A stretch of DNA of 64,000 nt from Rhizomucor pusillus. Lineage: Eukaryota > Mucoromycota > Mucoromycetes > Mucorales > Lichtheimiaceae. Below the pieces are notes generated by a model that was not told the DNA's origin, did no database searches, and saw only the letters and a list, made by a program, of their open reading frames with translations. Location of the stretch: the NCBI GenBank assembly GCA_900175165.2, contig FWWN02000704.1, positions 269,864 to 333,863 of the forward strand, written 5' to 3'. The translations under genes and the position numbers were made by a program. This document shows positions 33,536 to 45,951 of this stretch, in pieces (positions within the stretch are counted from its first letter, which is position 1; every line of letters begins with the position of its first letter).

Positions 33536-36419
33536 ATGACTCGTAGCAACAAGAACAGTAACAATTTTCCTCCTCCACCACCTCCCGTGTTCTCACCACC
33601 AGAGGACCGTTACCACCAGCTGTCCGAAGAATCGGATGGCGTCCCGTCGCCTCCAGCGTTCGCCGGCATTTTCTCACCCGAGGAGCTGTCAATGGACAAT
33701 TACGCTAGCCAAAGCTTCCATCACCCACCGCGCATGGATGGTCTTGCACTGAACTGGGAATATCAGCAGCCGCTTTACTATGACGGCTCGGGTTCGAAAT
33801 CGTCAACTTCTCCGGCTTCTTCCTTGGAAAGTCCGTCGCCGCCACCTCTCTGGAGCCAACCTGAACAACCGCTATTTTCAAACGGATTCTCGTCCATGGC
33901 CGGCAACGTACCTGGTTTTGTGGTGCCTGCAACTCCATCCGTCGAGTTTCCTGACTGGCAGTCGCCTTTGTTTGCAAACAGCATAGAAATTTCTCTTCCA
34001 TTTGCGCCGGATATCAAGAAAGAAACCGATGATAACTCCCGCAGTAAGTTGAAAAGTATACAATGTTTTGCTAATATATACTCCATTACTAACAAAACTT
34101 TCATACGTCGCAGCACCCTCCATGCCTCCATCGATTTTGCTTGGAACTCCACAGCACGAGCAGACATCGAAGCATGATAGCAATCAACAGCAGCAGCAGC
34201 AGCAACACCAGCCGCGAAAACGTGCGAATCCTGTAAACGAAGAATTCCACCAACTGGTTGAGCCGGCCATGCAACTCAAAAAGGTCGCGCACAATGCCAT
34301 TGAGCGCCGATACCGCAACAACATCAACGACCGCATCCAAGAACTAAAAAGCGTCGTTCCTGCCCTTTATTGCGCCAAGGTTGATCAAAAGGATAGCAAA
34401 GATGACAATGATTCTGTTTTGAGCGGAGACGACGACGACGATCACCACCAAGCAGAGATCATTGACGGCGTTGAAGTCGCAAAGAAACTCAACAAGGCGA
34501 CCATTCTTCGCAAGGCGACCGAGTACATTACCTTTTTGAAGCACAGCAACGAGGTAGCTGACCGCGAGAACAAGATCTTGCAGCATATCTTGGGCCAGCT
34601 TCCAGGCGGCCAGCAAGTTCTTGCACAGTTTCTTGCACAAAAGAAAGAATTCGAACAAGCCGAAGAGCAGCGACTGGCTCGTGAGCGACGGGAAATGCGC
34701 GAGCGTGAAAAGCAAGAACGACAACGAATTCTACGTGAGCGTGCAGAGCAGCGCGCTGCAATGGCCAAGCTCTTGCCCAAACGCGAACGCAAGCCATACC
34801 GCCGTCGCAAGAAACCGAACCAAACAGCAAAGACGTCCGACGATGACTCGTCCTCGAGAATGTTTATGGCTGCTTACATGTGCGTCGCCTGCTTCTCTAC
34901 TTTACCTTTTGTGTCTGACGTGAGCCCGCATCAGTTGCATCATCACAAGCCTGCTAGCAACGAATCTGGCGTCTTTGACAATGGACACAGCGATGACTTG
35001 TTCTCCAACGCTGTTGGAACGTCGTGGTCACTTCAGTAAGTTTATTTCAATTGCATGTAAGTAGGATCACAATCTAACTGGAACTTTCAACTATCCAGGT
35101 CATTCATCTGGGCCGGCTTCTACGCGCTTTGCATTGTCTACTTTGTACTCATGCCGCTTGTCAAGTATCTTTCAAGATCGGTTTTCGGTAGAAAGATAAA
35201 GTGCAATGTTTCCGGTCACAAGCACCGCGATGGTGATTCAGACATTGTCGCCGGATGGTACGAATTGTATGACTTGCTGATCGATATGCTCCCTGGAGCG
35301 GCACCAAGCTGGTTTTCCATTGCTGTCCTGTATGATTTGATTTTGCTGATCCCTGGAATCCGATGGCTCAAAAGCCAACAAGCATTAAAGTCCCAAGAAC
35401 TGGAAGAGGCGGGCACTTGGGTGCGCATGAGTGAAGTTCAATGCTTGGGTGGTATGTTCTCTGTATTGATTCGTATTCTTCTTTCCTTTTTTTAAGCGTC
35501 TGCTTATTCAGGTGACATGGAAGTTTCCAAAGCTGCACTGCTACGATCCTGCATCGGCCTGATCTCACGGATTTCTATCCTTAAACGAGACAGGCGCCAA
35601 TCCACTTTGCTGACTCCACGAACACTGGCGCGTGTCCATGCTACAATTGCAGTTCAACTCGAATTGATCTTTGGACCTTGTTTCGCCTTGGCTGCAAAGT
35701 ATTGGAGAGCAATCTGTGACCAAGACATGGAGCGCAACCAAGTGATGCACATGGTCCGTGCACGGAACGGCTTCGAGCCGGGTTCTTGCCCTTACTCGTT
35801 TGAGTCCAGCGTGCTACCCTATCTGACGACTCCTCTCGATTGGATCTCATATTGGCAGCTTTTGTACTCGCAACAAGAGATGTGGCAACATTACATTCTT
35901 TGCAAGCTGGACAAGGAACACGATGAGAAGAACGTATTCAACGTATCAAAGTATGCATCCGAGGATGCTACCAACGGAGGCGGTGATCTAATGATTGCAT
36001 GGTGGACACATCTCGGTGCAGTTCTTGAAAAATCCAGTGGATCGTCGGCGGCAACAAGTTCCTTGGACTACCTGTGCAACCAAGATCTGATTCGACACGA
36101 TCATCGTACACCTGCGTTGGTGTCTCCGCAAATCTACTCTTATCTCGATACCATGTACACTGCAGTCCGTGCGATCCACGATAAGGATGAAGAAAAGCTA
36201 AAGGAGAGCTTGTTATATGACGTTGAGTTGCCAGCATACGATAACGTGGAAGGCAACGTGTTTGCATTATCAACGCTGGCTGTCTATCTCAAGGCCCTTG
36301 ACACGTTCCCTGACCTACAAGAAACAATCTGCAAACATATGCTCGACCTGCCCATTCCTTCCTCCATTAACGAAAAGGTGCAAACATATCTTTCCAGTTT
36401 TTCCTCCTCCTCTTTCTAG
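33536..36419 (+). CDS. SRE1: SREBP-family membrane-bound bHLH factor (Sre1-like)
   Basis: 896 aa; exons 33536–34043, 34114–35035, 35099–35451, 35512–36419, all GT-AG in phase. The bHLH basic region AHNAIERRYRNNINDRIQEL carries the Tyr diagnostic of SREBPs. An acidic insert lies in the loop, then helix 2 (KATILRKATEYITFLKH). A Lys/Arg/Glu-rich linker precedes two hydrophobic segments (MFMAAYMCVACFSTLPFV; FIWAGFYALCIVYFVLMPLV) and the C-terminal regulatory domain of fungal Sre1 (DUF2014-like). In fungi the N-terminal half is released by cleavage when sterol or oxygen falls. An N-terminal Pro/Ser-rich activation region is present. Confidence 0.93.
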
Positions 36420-36618
36420 ATATTTCTTTCCTTCCTTTTCTTCTTGATCTCCTACACATGTGTATAAGACTTAACCCTATATAATATATCATAGCATTGT
36501 ATATTTTTGGCCAACAATACACTTCCTCTATAAACTCGGTGTCCTTTTCTCTCAGATGAACTAAAGTCTAAGTAATTATGTGTGTCAAAGTTAAGACTAG
36601 TGGGCTAGGCAGGTTTAT

Positions 36619-37627
36619 TTAATTTGTAATCTTGAAAGGACGATAGCATACATTGTAGCCCTTGGAGACATGGTCGCTTTCAAAAAGATCTCCAACATTA
36701 TACGCGATCGTAAAGTGAGGTTTGTAGTTCTAATGTAAAAAAGAGAAAATAAGCATAGCGTTATTTCCTAGGCATCGGCGCTCACTTGCCTGAGGATCAA
36801 ACAAGGCCGTGTTGCCGCCCTTTGAAGCATATCGTCGGAAGATGGCATTTCGGATGTTCGTGAGGCTGGGAGCATCGACGATGCCCTGGTAGACAATGTA
36901 GTCCTTTCCGTCTTTGGTCACTTTCTCCCTGCCAAGGCAAATCAACACGAAGCTGAGCGACTGGATGTCCATGTCCAAAGCAATAGCGTTGAGCTCATCC
37001 AAGGTGATACCGGCTTCCTTTAGAACATTGAACTCGGGAGGTGTAACGACTGTAATGTGAGCTTCGCCTAAATGTTGTGAAGCAAGGAAATGGTTTATAC
37101 TAAGGAATTAATCTGTTGATTTGACGCTATTTACCACGCGTTTGAAGAGGAACGTCTGATGTGCTGTTGAGCTCCTTTGCTAGAGGCTCTACATACTTAT
37201 AGTCTAGGTTCATGCCTAGCCATCCTTTTTACACTCTGTGTGAGTACAATGCAGTATTCTATCTATTATCAATTGATTAGGATATTACCATCGTTTGGCT
37301 TGAACGGAACCGGGCGTGCATTTTGGATCTTGTTAGAGATGGCAATTGGCGGCTCTGTATATAAATATCGATTTTAGGAATTTTTTCGTTTGCGAGGGCC
37401 CAAAACGAATTACCTGTGTAGGGCAGGCCGAGAGGAGTATGCTTCTGCGAGTTGTGGGCAGCAGAAGAAAACGCTGGATAGTGCAAGCAGACGAACAGTC
37501 CAACGATAAGCGCGAGCATAGAGATCTTGAGCGCCATGGCGAGTCTCACTGATAGCTTGGGCTGCGGAGGCGACGTCGACAAAAGGGGTCGCTGGAGTTC
37601 TTGTTTTTCTGTCTTTATATCAGCCAT
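36619..37627 (-). CDS. Membrane-anchored 2H-phosphoesterase-like protein
   Basis: 249 aa; exons 37627–37414, 37354–37289, 37215–37135, 37067–36790, 36729–36619. One N-terminal anchor (LALIVGLFVCLHYPAFSS area) and a luminal or matrix domain with two HxT-type motifs, EAHITVVTPPEF and YKPHFTIAY, as in 2H phosphoesterases and 'Swiss Army Knife' RNA-repair-like fungal proteins. The last intron has a GC donor (GCAAGT at 36789) giving FDPQNYKPHFTIAY; the alternative GT is out of frame. Substrate unknown. Confidence 0.7.
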
Positions 37628-39207
37628 CACGCCGCTTGTGCAATGTACGACGAGCTAAAAACGTGCAGGGATCCATTCGCCCCCCCAGAAAGTTTAAATC
37701 TTCCGTTGCGGTGCTACTATCCAATAAAATTTCGTCACACTTGCATAACAACACGGCGCTTGCTTGCATATGCCTATTTCTCGCTTTTCCCGGGCTAGAT
37801 TTTCGGTGTTTGCGCGAGGAGTATGATCGGAGGAAAAAATAACATCACTACTCTGCATCTCAAGAATGCAATGTATATTCACTAGTGCGGCGTTCACACT
37901 ATCTTGACGACGAAATTACGCGCAAGTTCGTCTTGGTTGTAATAGGAGGTCTTCGAGAGCGTCGACAGGAACATACTGCTGCATCGGTGAAGTGGAGTAC
38001 TCATGATAAAAAAGATCGGTCTGCAGGATCGTCAACTTGCATATTATATTCTAACGGAAAACATGCCTGTCACAACAGCAGGGACATAGAAACGTAACGA
38101 ATAATGGAAAATCTTTGAAATATCATACTAGTAACTGCAGATGTAGACAAAGGATACCTATGTCAGGACGCGGAGGAACTCGAAATTTTGCGTAGTACTA
38201 TGTATAACATGTAATGTTGTTGGTGGACCGTGCATTGTTGATATCTACACAACGCTGCCATTGGCTACATTTTTCAACGAAGTTTGTCTTTCTTTGAACA
38301 AATATGGATATATCTAGGACTCTCTCTGAAGCGGAATGACTTTGGAGTGACTATGTGTAGCTGCGCAGGTTTTAAAGTTGTGCATCATACTAACAGGTGT
38401 TGGCGCCACCATGCCATCCATGCAAATTTAGCTCAGAATAGTTTGCCAACCGCTTGCTCTTTATTAAATAATGATTGCATTCATAGATCAGGATAACATT
38501 TCCAGATATAAACACTTCATTCTTATTTCCTACAACGAAGTTCTTTGTATTATGCTCTAAATAAGTTTCGTTGACGTCCCCCTGTCCTTTTGACGAGCAG
38601 AAAATGTCACATACTGAGTTGATCACTTGTCACATGCACATAGAGATGCAGCTCATACTTACTCCTGGTTGTTATACATTTCTAGCTATCTACGGAGTTG
38701 TGATACATTAAGTTCTTTCAATTTCCCGCTGCATTGTCCTAATAGCCACGAATGCTCTTTTTTAACTTTGTACACCATCTGTAATCCAAAACATTCGTTG
38801 CTTCCCATATCTTGACGGAAGACTACTCAGTGTTTCTGTAATGTGCGAACTCGATCGAGCAAACGGCAAGACATTCCTGCGTGTTCATTCCCGTCAGTCG
38901 TCTCACAGACATATACCAAACATTCTACAAGGATTCCTTCGTGATAATTGGAGTTGGACATGTTCTCTATGCGAAACAAATTGTATTTTGTTCAGGCTTA
39001 GCAACAGACCTGCAAGTTGGCAGCTAGACACTTTTGCAAACATCGATTTCAGCAATAGCGATATGCTCATTGTTACGACCATTAGCACGGTATACGGATC
39101 GTGGTCAAGGTACTTTATCTGGTGTATGCAGGACTGTGTAACGATCGCAAACCAATTTAGTCACTGCGCCGCCAGTACTTGACACTCCTCCTTGTGCCTG
39201 AAGCGAA
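37628..39207. other. Divergent spacer, no gene seen
   Basis: About 1.6 kb between a minus-strand and a plus-strand gene. A 113-codon open frame at 38841–39182 has no recognisable content and no flanking splice support. Contains both promoters. Confidence 0.45.
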
Positions 39208-40607
39208 ATGTTGGTGACGATCGGCATCGTCGCTGCAGCAATTCTACTCCAGCTATGCTTTGGAATTGAATACGATCCACCGGAAACGTATATACCTCGG
39301 CCAAAAAACTACGACGGCGACTTTAAAGTACTTCAGCAGGAGTTCGAACAAAAGCTCGACGGTGTCACTCGCACGTACTATGTCGCCATTGAAGAGCTCG
39401 TGTGGAATTACACGGCTACCAGCGACGACATTTCAGAAGACAATCCTGCGTACTTTTGGACCAACAAAAGTAAGCGTTGAAGCAACTGTTTGCTTTTGAT
39501 TTCTTCGACGTAACGCTAAGATTCGTTTACTTTGCTGTGCAGGTCCAACGAATATCGGCAGCTTATATTACAAGGCCGTGTACTGCGAATATACCGATGA
39601 AACTTTTACTGAACGGAAGCTTCGTCCACGATGGCAGGGTCTCATGGGCCCCGTATTGCGAGCGGAAGTAGGCGACACCATCCAAGTCTATCTATGGAAC
39701 AAAGCATCGCATGATTTTTCAATGCATCCCCATGTACGTCTACACTGTTCAAAAATAGTGTCACTAAATATAACCCTCTAACGTGCTATTGACGTGATAG
39801 GGCGTGTTCTATGAATTCGACATGGAAGGGGCTGTATACCAAGGCGCAACTGAACCTGTCCGCCCTGGCGAAAATTACACTTACACTTGGCAAGTACCTC
39901 CCAGAGCAGGCCCTGGACCAAACGATGATCACTCGCTGGTGTGGGGATATCACTCCCACGTAACGGAAAATGACATGTAAGCTCGACAAGAACAATTCGT
40001 GTTTGCGTGTGTACTTATATGGATACAACCAGCTTTGCAGGATTGTTTGGTAGCATCATTATTTATCGACGAGGACAATTGACACAGTCTGCAATTGCCA
40101 ACGAAGTAGTCACTGCATTGTTTGGTAAGATCGCATTATATAATTCTTTTTTTTTCCTCTCCGTTACTTTGCTCTGACTGGATGTTTACAGCAATTAATG
40201 AGAACCTGTCACCTTACATGTCAAAGACAATGGAGCAGGTGGCTAATCACGTGAACCAACAAGAGATTCGAAAGAATCGGCATGCGATCCAAAGGTTCAA
40301 ACAATCGAACATAAAGCAAACTATCAACGGTTTTATACTAGGTCATCCCGCGGATTTGATATTGCCTGTCAATGAGATCACTACGTGGCATCTACTAGGA
40401 TGGGGCTCCTACAATGACATGCAGCTCGTATCATGGGAGAATGCAAAAGTGACCCTTTTCAACACCCCAATCTCACAAGTACGGCTCATGCCTGCTACGT
40501 TCAAAACTGTTCAGGTAATACCTCAGGAAGCTGGCACTGGACGCTTCGGGTATTTAAAAGGCGAGCAGGGCCTGCATGGCATGTCCATGTACTATACTGC
40601 GCATTAA
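39208..40607 (+). CDS. Two-domain hephaestin/ceruloplasmin-like multicopper oxidase, incomplete copper sites
   Basis: 378 aa; exons 39208–39469, 39543–39733, 39801–39976, 40033–40124, 40192–40607. A signal peptide (MLVTIGIVAAAILLQLCFGI) leads into cupredoxin domain 1 with RTYYVAIEELVWNY, KAVYCEYTDETF, the copper motif HPHG (split by intron 2) and WGYHSHVTEN (HxH). Domain 2 follows the hephaestin pattern (TWHLLGWGSYNDMQ…LMPATFKTVQV…GLHGMSMYY), but the HxxHxH and HCHxxxH ligands are missing. Ferroxidase or laccase chemistry is therefore not assured; a multimer or a non-catalytic role is possible. Confidence 0.8.
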
Positions 40608-41290
40608 GTATCCCCGACCCTCCTTCCCACATAAAATGATGCCATTATTGTCACATCTTGATCCTCTTTCTCCTCCAATTTTTGTAAATATTGTCTTTAC
40701 ATACAAAGCATTGCGACGAACATTACGTCCTCTGTCATATAAATAGAAGAAACCTTTGCTGAGGACTTCTCTTTGCTCCGCGGTGAACAAAGAAAATTAT
40801 GTCCCTGCAGCTGCGGAGGACCGTGATCGCCGATGACACGTTGATGACAAATACTGTGGCAAGACACGAACAGAGTAACGATTTAGTAAGCATAGTATAC
40901 GTGTTTACATTGTCACAATCAATATCTTTTTGTAAACACGAGCCGCTCCAGACAGTCATTGTAAGTTGGTATCCTTGGCAACGGATTGGCAGAAACCACC
41001 AAGCACAATGCATACATTATGCAACGAAACGGCTTTTATTAAACGGATGAGTGTACATGGCATTGCATGCTCGGTGGTGGGCGTGCCTGGCCCAATGAGC
41101 AGCATGGAAAACGCGCACTAGGTACGCGTTACAACCGCGCAACTTTTTCGCGCCTCTCCGCTTCAAAAGCAACACGAAATTTTCGTTTTTCAATCCTCTT
41201 CTCCTCTCTTTTAACACACGCTCCTGTGACCTTCCTTCCCTGCAAAGGCCATCTATCATTGTCCCATAAGAAAGAAGAATACATACGATT
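40608..41290. other. Spacer, no gene seen
   Basis: Contains the oxidase 3' end and the ribonucleotide reductase promoter. Open frames here (for example 41017–41340 minus) are shadows without content. Confidence 0.5.
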
Positions 41291-44200
41291 ATGTTTGTTG
41301 TTAAAAGAGGTAATTCTTCCCACATGTCGCGTCCTCCCAACGACGCGTTCGACTGCCCTGGGCGACACGTCCCACTAACCTCCCACCTCTGGCTTAGACG
41401 GCCGCAAGGAACGGGTTCTTTTCGATAAGATCACGTCCAGAATCAGCAAGCTCTGCTCAGGCCTCGATGCCAACTTCATTGACCCTCCCAAGATTGCCCA
41501 AAAGGTAGTTGCTCTCCAGATCCGCGACCGGTGCTAGCTTACACGTTTTAACAAGTTTATGCACACAGGTTGTCACTGGTATGTACCAGGGGATTACCAC
41601 CGTCGAGCTCGACAATCTTGCTGCAGAAACCGCCGCATATATGACCACTTCGCATCCTGACTATGCTATTCTGGCTGCTCGTATCGCGATTTCTAATCTG
41701 CACAAGGAAACCCAGTGCGAATTTAGCAAAGTCGTTGAGAGCCTCTACAACCACCAACATCCAAAGCTCAAGCGCCACAATCCGCTCGTCTCAGAAGAAC
41801 TCTACAGGGTCTCGCAAAAGCACGCTGAAAAGATCGATAGCGCTATCGTATACGAGCGTGATTATGATTTCAACTTCTTTGGTTTCAAGACCCTTGAGCG
41901 CAGCTACCTGATGAAGATCGATGGTCAGTACAAAATACACTATTTATTTTTCACTCTGGAAGCTGAAAGAGTTTGCAGGTCGCATTGTTGAACGCCCTCA
42001 GCATATGATCATGCGTGTCGCCTTGGGTATCCACGGCGAAGACATCGATGCTGCGATTGAAACTTACAACTACATGTCGCGCAAATACTTTACTCACGCG
42101 ACACCGACCCTCTTCAATGCTGGCACTCCTCGTCCTCAGCTTTCCAGCTGCTACCTGGTGCAAATGAAGGACGATAGTATCGAGGGTATCTACGATACCT
42201 TGATGACCTGTGCGCGCATCTCCAAATCTGCCGGTGGTGTCGGTGTCAGTTTCCAAAAGATCCGTGCCTCTGGTTCTTACATTGCTGGTACAAACGGTAC
42301 CTCCAACGGTATCGTTCCTATGCTGCGAGTATACAATGACACTGCTCGTTTCGTCACCCAGGGTGGTGGCAAGCGTAACGGCAGTTTCGCCATGTAAGGA
42401 CCATATATCAGACATCCAAAAATCGATAGTATCTAATAAGTACCTAAACAGGTATCTGGAACCTTGGCACTCTGATGTCTTTGAATTCTTGGACCTGAGA
42501 AAGAACCATGGCAAGGAAGAGGTCCGTGCTCGTGATCTGTTCCTCGGTCTTTGGATCCCTGATCTTTTCATGCAACGTACGTTTTCACAATGCAGTGCAA
42601 TGATATTCACACAGCAGTCTAAAATGCTGACAAATCATTAGGAGTTGAGCAAAATGCGGACTGGTCCTTATTCTGCCCGAACGAGGCTCCTGGTCTTGAC
42701 CGAACTTATGGCAAGGAGTTTGAAGCTCTTTATATCAAGTACGAACAGGAAGGCAAAGCTCGCAGAACAGTCAGCGCTCAAAAGCTCTGGTTTGCTATCC
42801 TTGATGCTCAAATCGAAACCGGCATGCCCTACATGCTCTACAAAGGTGTGAAAATTACCTACCTTTACTCCATATATGAATGCGATTCTTACAATTTTCC
42901 TTTAGATGCATGCAATGAAAAGTCCAACCAAAAGAACCTAGGCACTATCACCTGTTCCAACCTCTGCACAGGCAAGTTTTCTGTTTTGCATGTGGAAGCG
43001 ACGGACCTCCGTGTCTGACCCTGTCTTTTGTTCAACAGAAATTATTGAATACTCTGCTCCCGATGAAGTCGCTGTATGCAACCTCGCTTCCCTCGCATTA
43101 CCAAAGTTTGTCAATCCCGAAACCAAAACTTTCAACTTTGACGAGCTGCACAAAATTACCAAGATTGTCACAAAGAATCTGAACAAGGTCATCGATGTCA
43201 ACTACTATCCTGTCGAAGAAGCTCGTAACAGCAACATGAGACACCGTCCGTGAGTATTGTATATCAGAACATTGTGCTTTCAGTGCCTGACACTATAATA
43301 TTTGGCGTGACAGCATTGGCTTGGGTGTGCAAGGTCTTGCTGACGCATTCTTGCTCATGCGTCTTCCCTTTGATTCTGAAGAAGCTCGCCAACTAAACAA
43401 GGATATCTTTGAGACCATCTACCACGCTGCACTTGATGCATCCTGCGAATTGGCTGAACAACTCGGTCCATACCAGACCTACGAGGGCTCTCCTGTAAGT
43501 CAAGGTATTCTCCAGCATGACATGTGGGGAGTTAAAGGCTCTGACCGCCTGGACTGGGATGGATTGCGCGCCCGTATCAAGAAACATGGTGTCCGTAACT
43601 CTCTGCTCCTTGCTCCCATGCCTACTGCAAGCACCAGCCAGATCCTCGGAAACAACGAATGTTTTGAACCCTACACAAGGTAGATAAAGATATAGAAAAT
43701 CGATCCGAGATTTAACCAACCACTCTCCTCCTTTAGCAATATCTACACCCGTCGCGTCATGAGCGGTGAATTCCAGGTTGTGGTATGTATTTAACATTTG
43801 AATCGTCTGCTTCCCTATTTGTATAGAAATTAATCTGTTCGTCATTATTTAGAACCACCACTTGTTGAAAGATCTTATCGAACGAGGACTGTGGAATGAA
43901 CAAGTAAAGAACATGATTATCGCCCACAACGGTAGTGTCCAGAACGGTAAGTTTGTTTAGCAATCGTTTGTGAATCTAAGTTTGCATGTGGATTAAGCAC
44001 TCCAATTGCATAACTAGTCCCTGGAATCCCTGATGATTTGAAGAAACTGTACAAGACTGTTTGGGAACTTTCTCAACGAGTTATCATCGATATGGCTGCC
44101 GACAGAGGAGCTTTCATCGATCAATCTCAATCCCTCAACCTCTTTGTTGCCGAACCCAACTATGGTCGTCTTTCATCCATGCATTTCTACTCTTGGAAGA

Positions 44201-44397
44201 AGGGTCTCAAGACTGGCATGTATTATCTCCGGTCACGACCTGCCGTTGATGCCATCAAATTCACTGTTGATCAACTTGCCCTCAAAAGCAGCACCGCCAA
44301 CTCCTCAGAAAGTCAGAACAGCGATGAAGAAGCAAAGCTTGCAGCCATGCAATGCTCTCTGGAGAACCCAGAGTCTTGTATCAGCTGCAGCGGCTAA
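41291..44397 (+). CDS. RNR1: Ribonucleoside-diphosphate reductase large subunit
   Basis: 795-aa class Ia R1, which makes dNDPs for DNA synthesis with the small subunit. Twelve exons: 41291–41309, 41398–41504, 41569–41923, 41979–42393, 42452–42576, 42642–42845, 42906–42971, 43039–43249, 43314–43679, 43737–43782, 43853–43946, 44018–44397. Landmarks: N-terminal [18 protein letters not shown] (ATP-cone), [21 protein letters not shown], active-site [20 protein letters not shown] and the C-terminal redox pair SCISCSG. The first exon is 19 nt. Intron 7 has a GC donor (GCAAGT at 42972) inside the SNLCTE motif. Confidence 0.97.
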
Positions 44398-44647
44398 GCA
44401 GCGCGGACCCTATTCTTGTGGAACAAGAATAACTATCCAAAAGATACATCTCTTTTTTCTTATTGCCCGTCTTATATTTTCTTCACTTATTTTCCCTTTC
44501 CCTCATCTCCACCCCCAAAAACAAAACCCCTACCTCCATTCTGTGCATATCTCTCTTTTTCAGTTTTATCATAATTGAATTCAATAAATCATAGATCCCG
44601 CTGAGCCACAGCAGCTTTCTTCTCTTATTTATTCAAACGTCAATGAA
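44398..44647. other. Short spacer
   Basis: RNR1 3' untranslated region and Tpt1 promoter; pyrimidine-rich, no gene. Confidence 0.6.
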
Positions 44648-45461
44648 ATGATGGCAGATAACACCGCAGTCCTGGATCGCTTTGAAACCGTCAAGTTATC
44701 CAAACTCTTGTCATATGTTCTACGGCACGGCGCACAAAAGGAGAAGCTTGTGGTACGATCCGATGGATACATTGCAGTGAACGACTTGGTAACAATGCAA
44801 CCCGATTATCTTTATTATCTATTCTGCATTAACTGATATGACAACAGCTGGCAAGACCAAAGTTCAAGCAAGTGACGCTGGAGCAAATCAAATACGTAGT
44901 GGATAACAATGACAAGCAACGATTCAAGCTGATCCAAGAGCAAGGCGAGTACTTGATCCGCGCGAATCAAGGACACTCGATCAAGAGCGTAAACCAAGAC
45001 CAGTTGCTGGAACGGCTCGCGGAACCGCTTCCGGTCGCTGTACACGGAACGTCGCTCGATAGCTGGCAAAGTATCAAGCAGCAGGGTTTACTCTGCATGA
45101 AGAGGAACCACATCCACCTGGCGCCCGGGTTGCCGGGTCACGATGGAGTCATTAGCGGTATGCATATCTTTTAGAAAAGAAATACTCTCTTTAACCACCA
45201 CTTTAGGTATACGGAAAAGTTGCCAAGTGTATATCTACATTGATATGGCAAAAGCGATGGCTGGTATGTGAGTGAGGGAGAGAGAGAGACATGGCATATA
45301 TCCAACTGATCGCGAAATTTCTTGGCTTCCTTGTAGATAACATCGTGTTTTACAAATCCAGTAACAACGTGATCCTCACGGAAGGCCTAGGTGGATGTTT
45401 GAAACCTCAGTACTTTTCCAAGGTGGAAGATCGGGAAGGTCGACCGTTGCTGTTACCTTGA
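44648..45461 (+). CDS. TPT1: tRNA 2'-phosphotransferase
   Basis: 210 aa; exons 44648–44788, 44848–45157, 45207–45263, 45337–45461. Removes the 2'-phosphate left at tRNA splice junctions, using NAD+. Conserved blocks: KLSKLLSYVLRHGA, the second motif LLARPKFKQVTLEQI, EPLPVAVHGTSLDSW, GLLCMKRNHIHLAPGLPG and NVILTEGLGG; the RHG, HGT and MKRNHIH residues contribute to the catalytic site. Two ATGs in tandem start the frame (44648 and 44651). Confidence 0.95.
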
Positions 45462-45609
45462 ATAGAAATCACCACCACTACTTTTCATTAACGGGCTGGG
45501 ATATATATTACGTGTGTGAATATGTATTTGAAAAATCGCAAATACGCTGATACCAATAGCAGTAATCCGAAAGACAAAGAAGAAAGAAAAGAAAGGGATA
45601 TAACAATAG

Positions 45610-45645
<36 letters not shown>

Positions 45646-45646
45646 A
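45610..45646 (+). repeat. (TA)n(TG)n microsatellite
   Basis: Alternating TA then TG dinucleotides in the convergent 3' region of Tpt1 and the cyclin gene. Likely length-polymorphic. Confidence 0.9.
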
Positions 45647-45951
45647 GTTTGAAAAAAGCAAAACTTTGGATCGTCTTATATAGGGCACCGAGTTGGGCAT
45701 TGTACGATACCGTATCAACCACCACAGGGCAATGCTTATGAGTGCGCTCTCTTTGGTGTGAAAGAGGCTGATAGAATATAATGATGTATACGATACAGAC
45801 ACAAAAGTAAAAAAAGAAAAAGAAGGGAAGAAGAAAAGGGGAATGTGATATAAGAAGATATAGAGATGCAAAACCAGAAAGGAAGAAAGAGAGAAAGAAA
45901 GAAAAAAGCAGGTCCATCGTCGTTTTGGAGAAAAGGGTGAGGTAAGGATTA

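Noticed and set aside
45453..45951. Open frame continuing the cyclin gene to 45453
   Set aside because: It reads through an intron (46154–46096); the spliced frame ends ESYRTHLNRR at 45952, and the extension is Phe/Leu/Ile-rich translation of the 3' UTR microsatellite.
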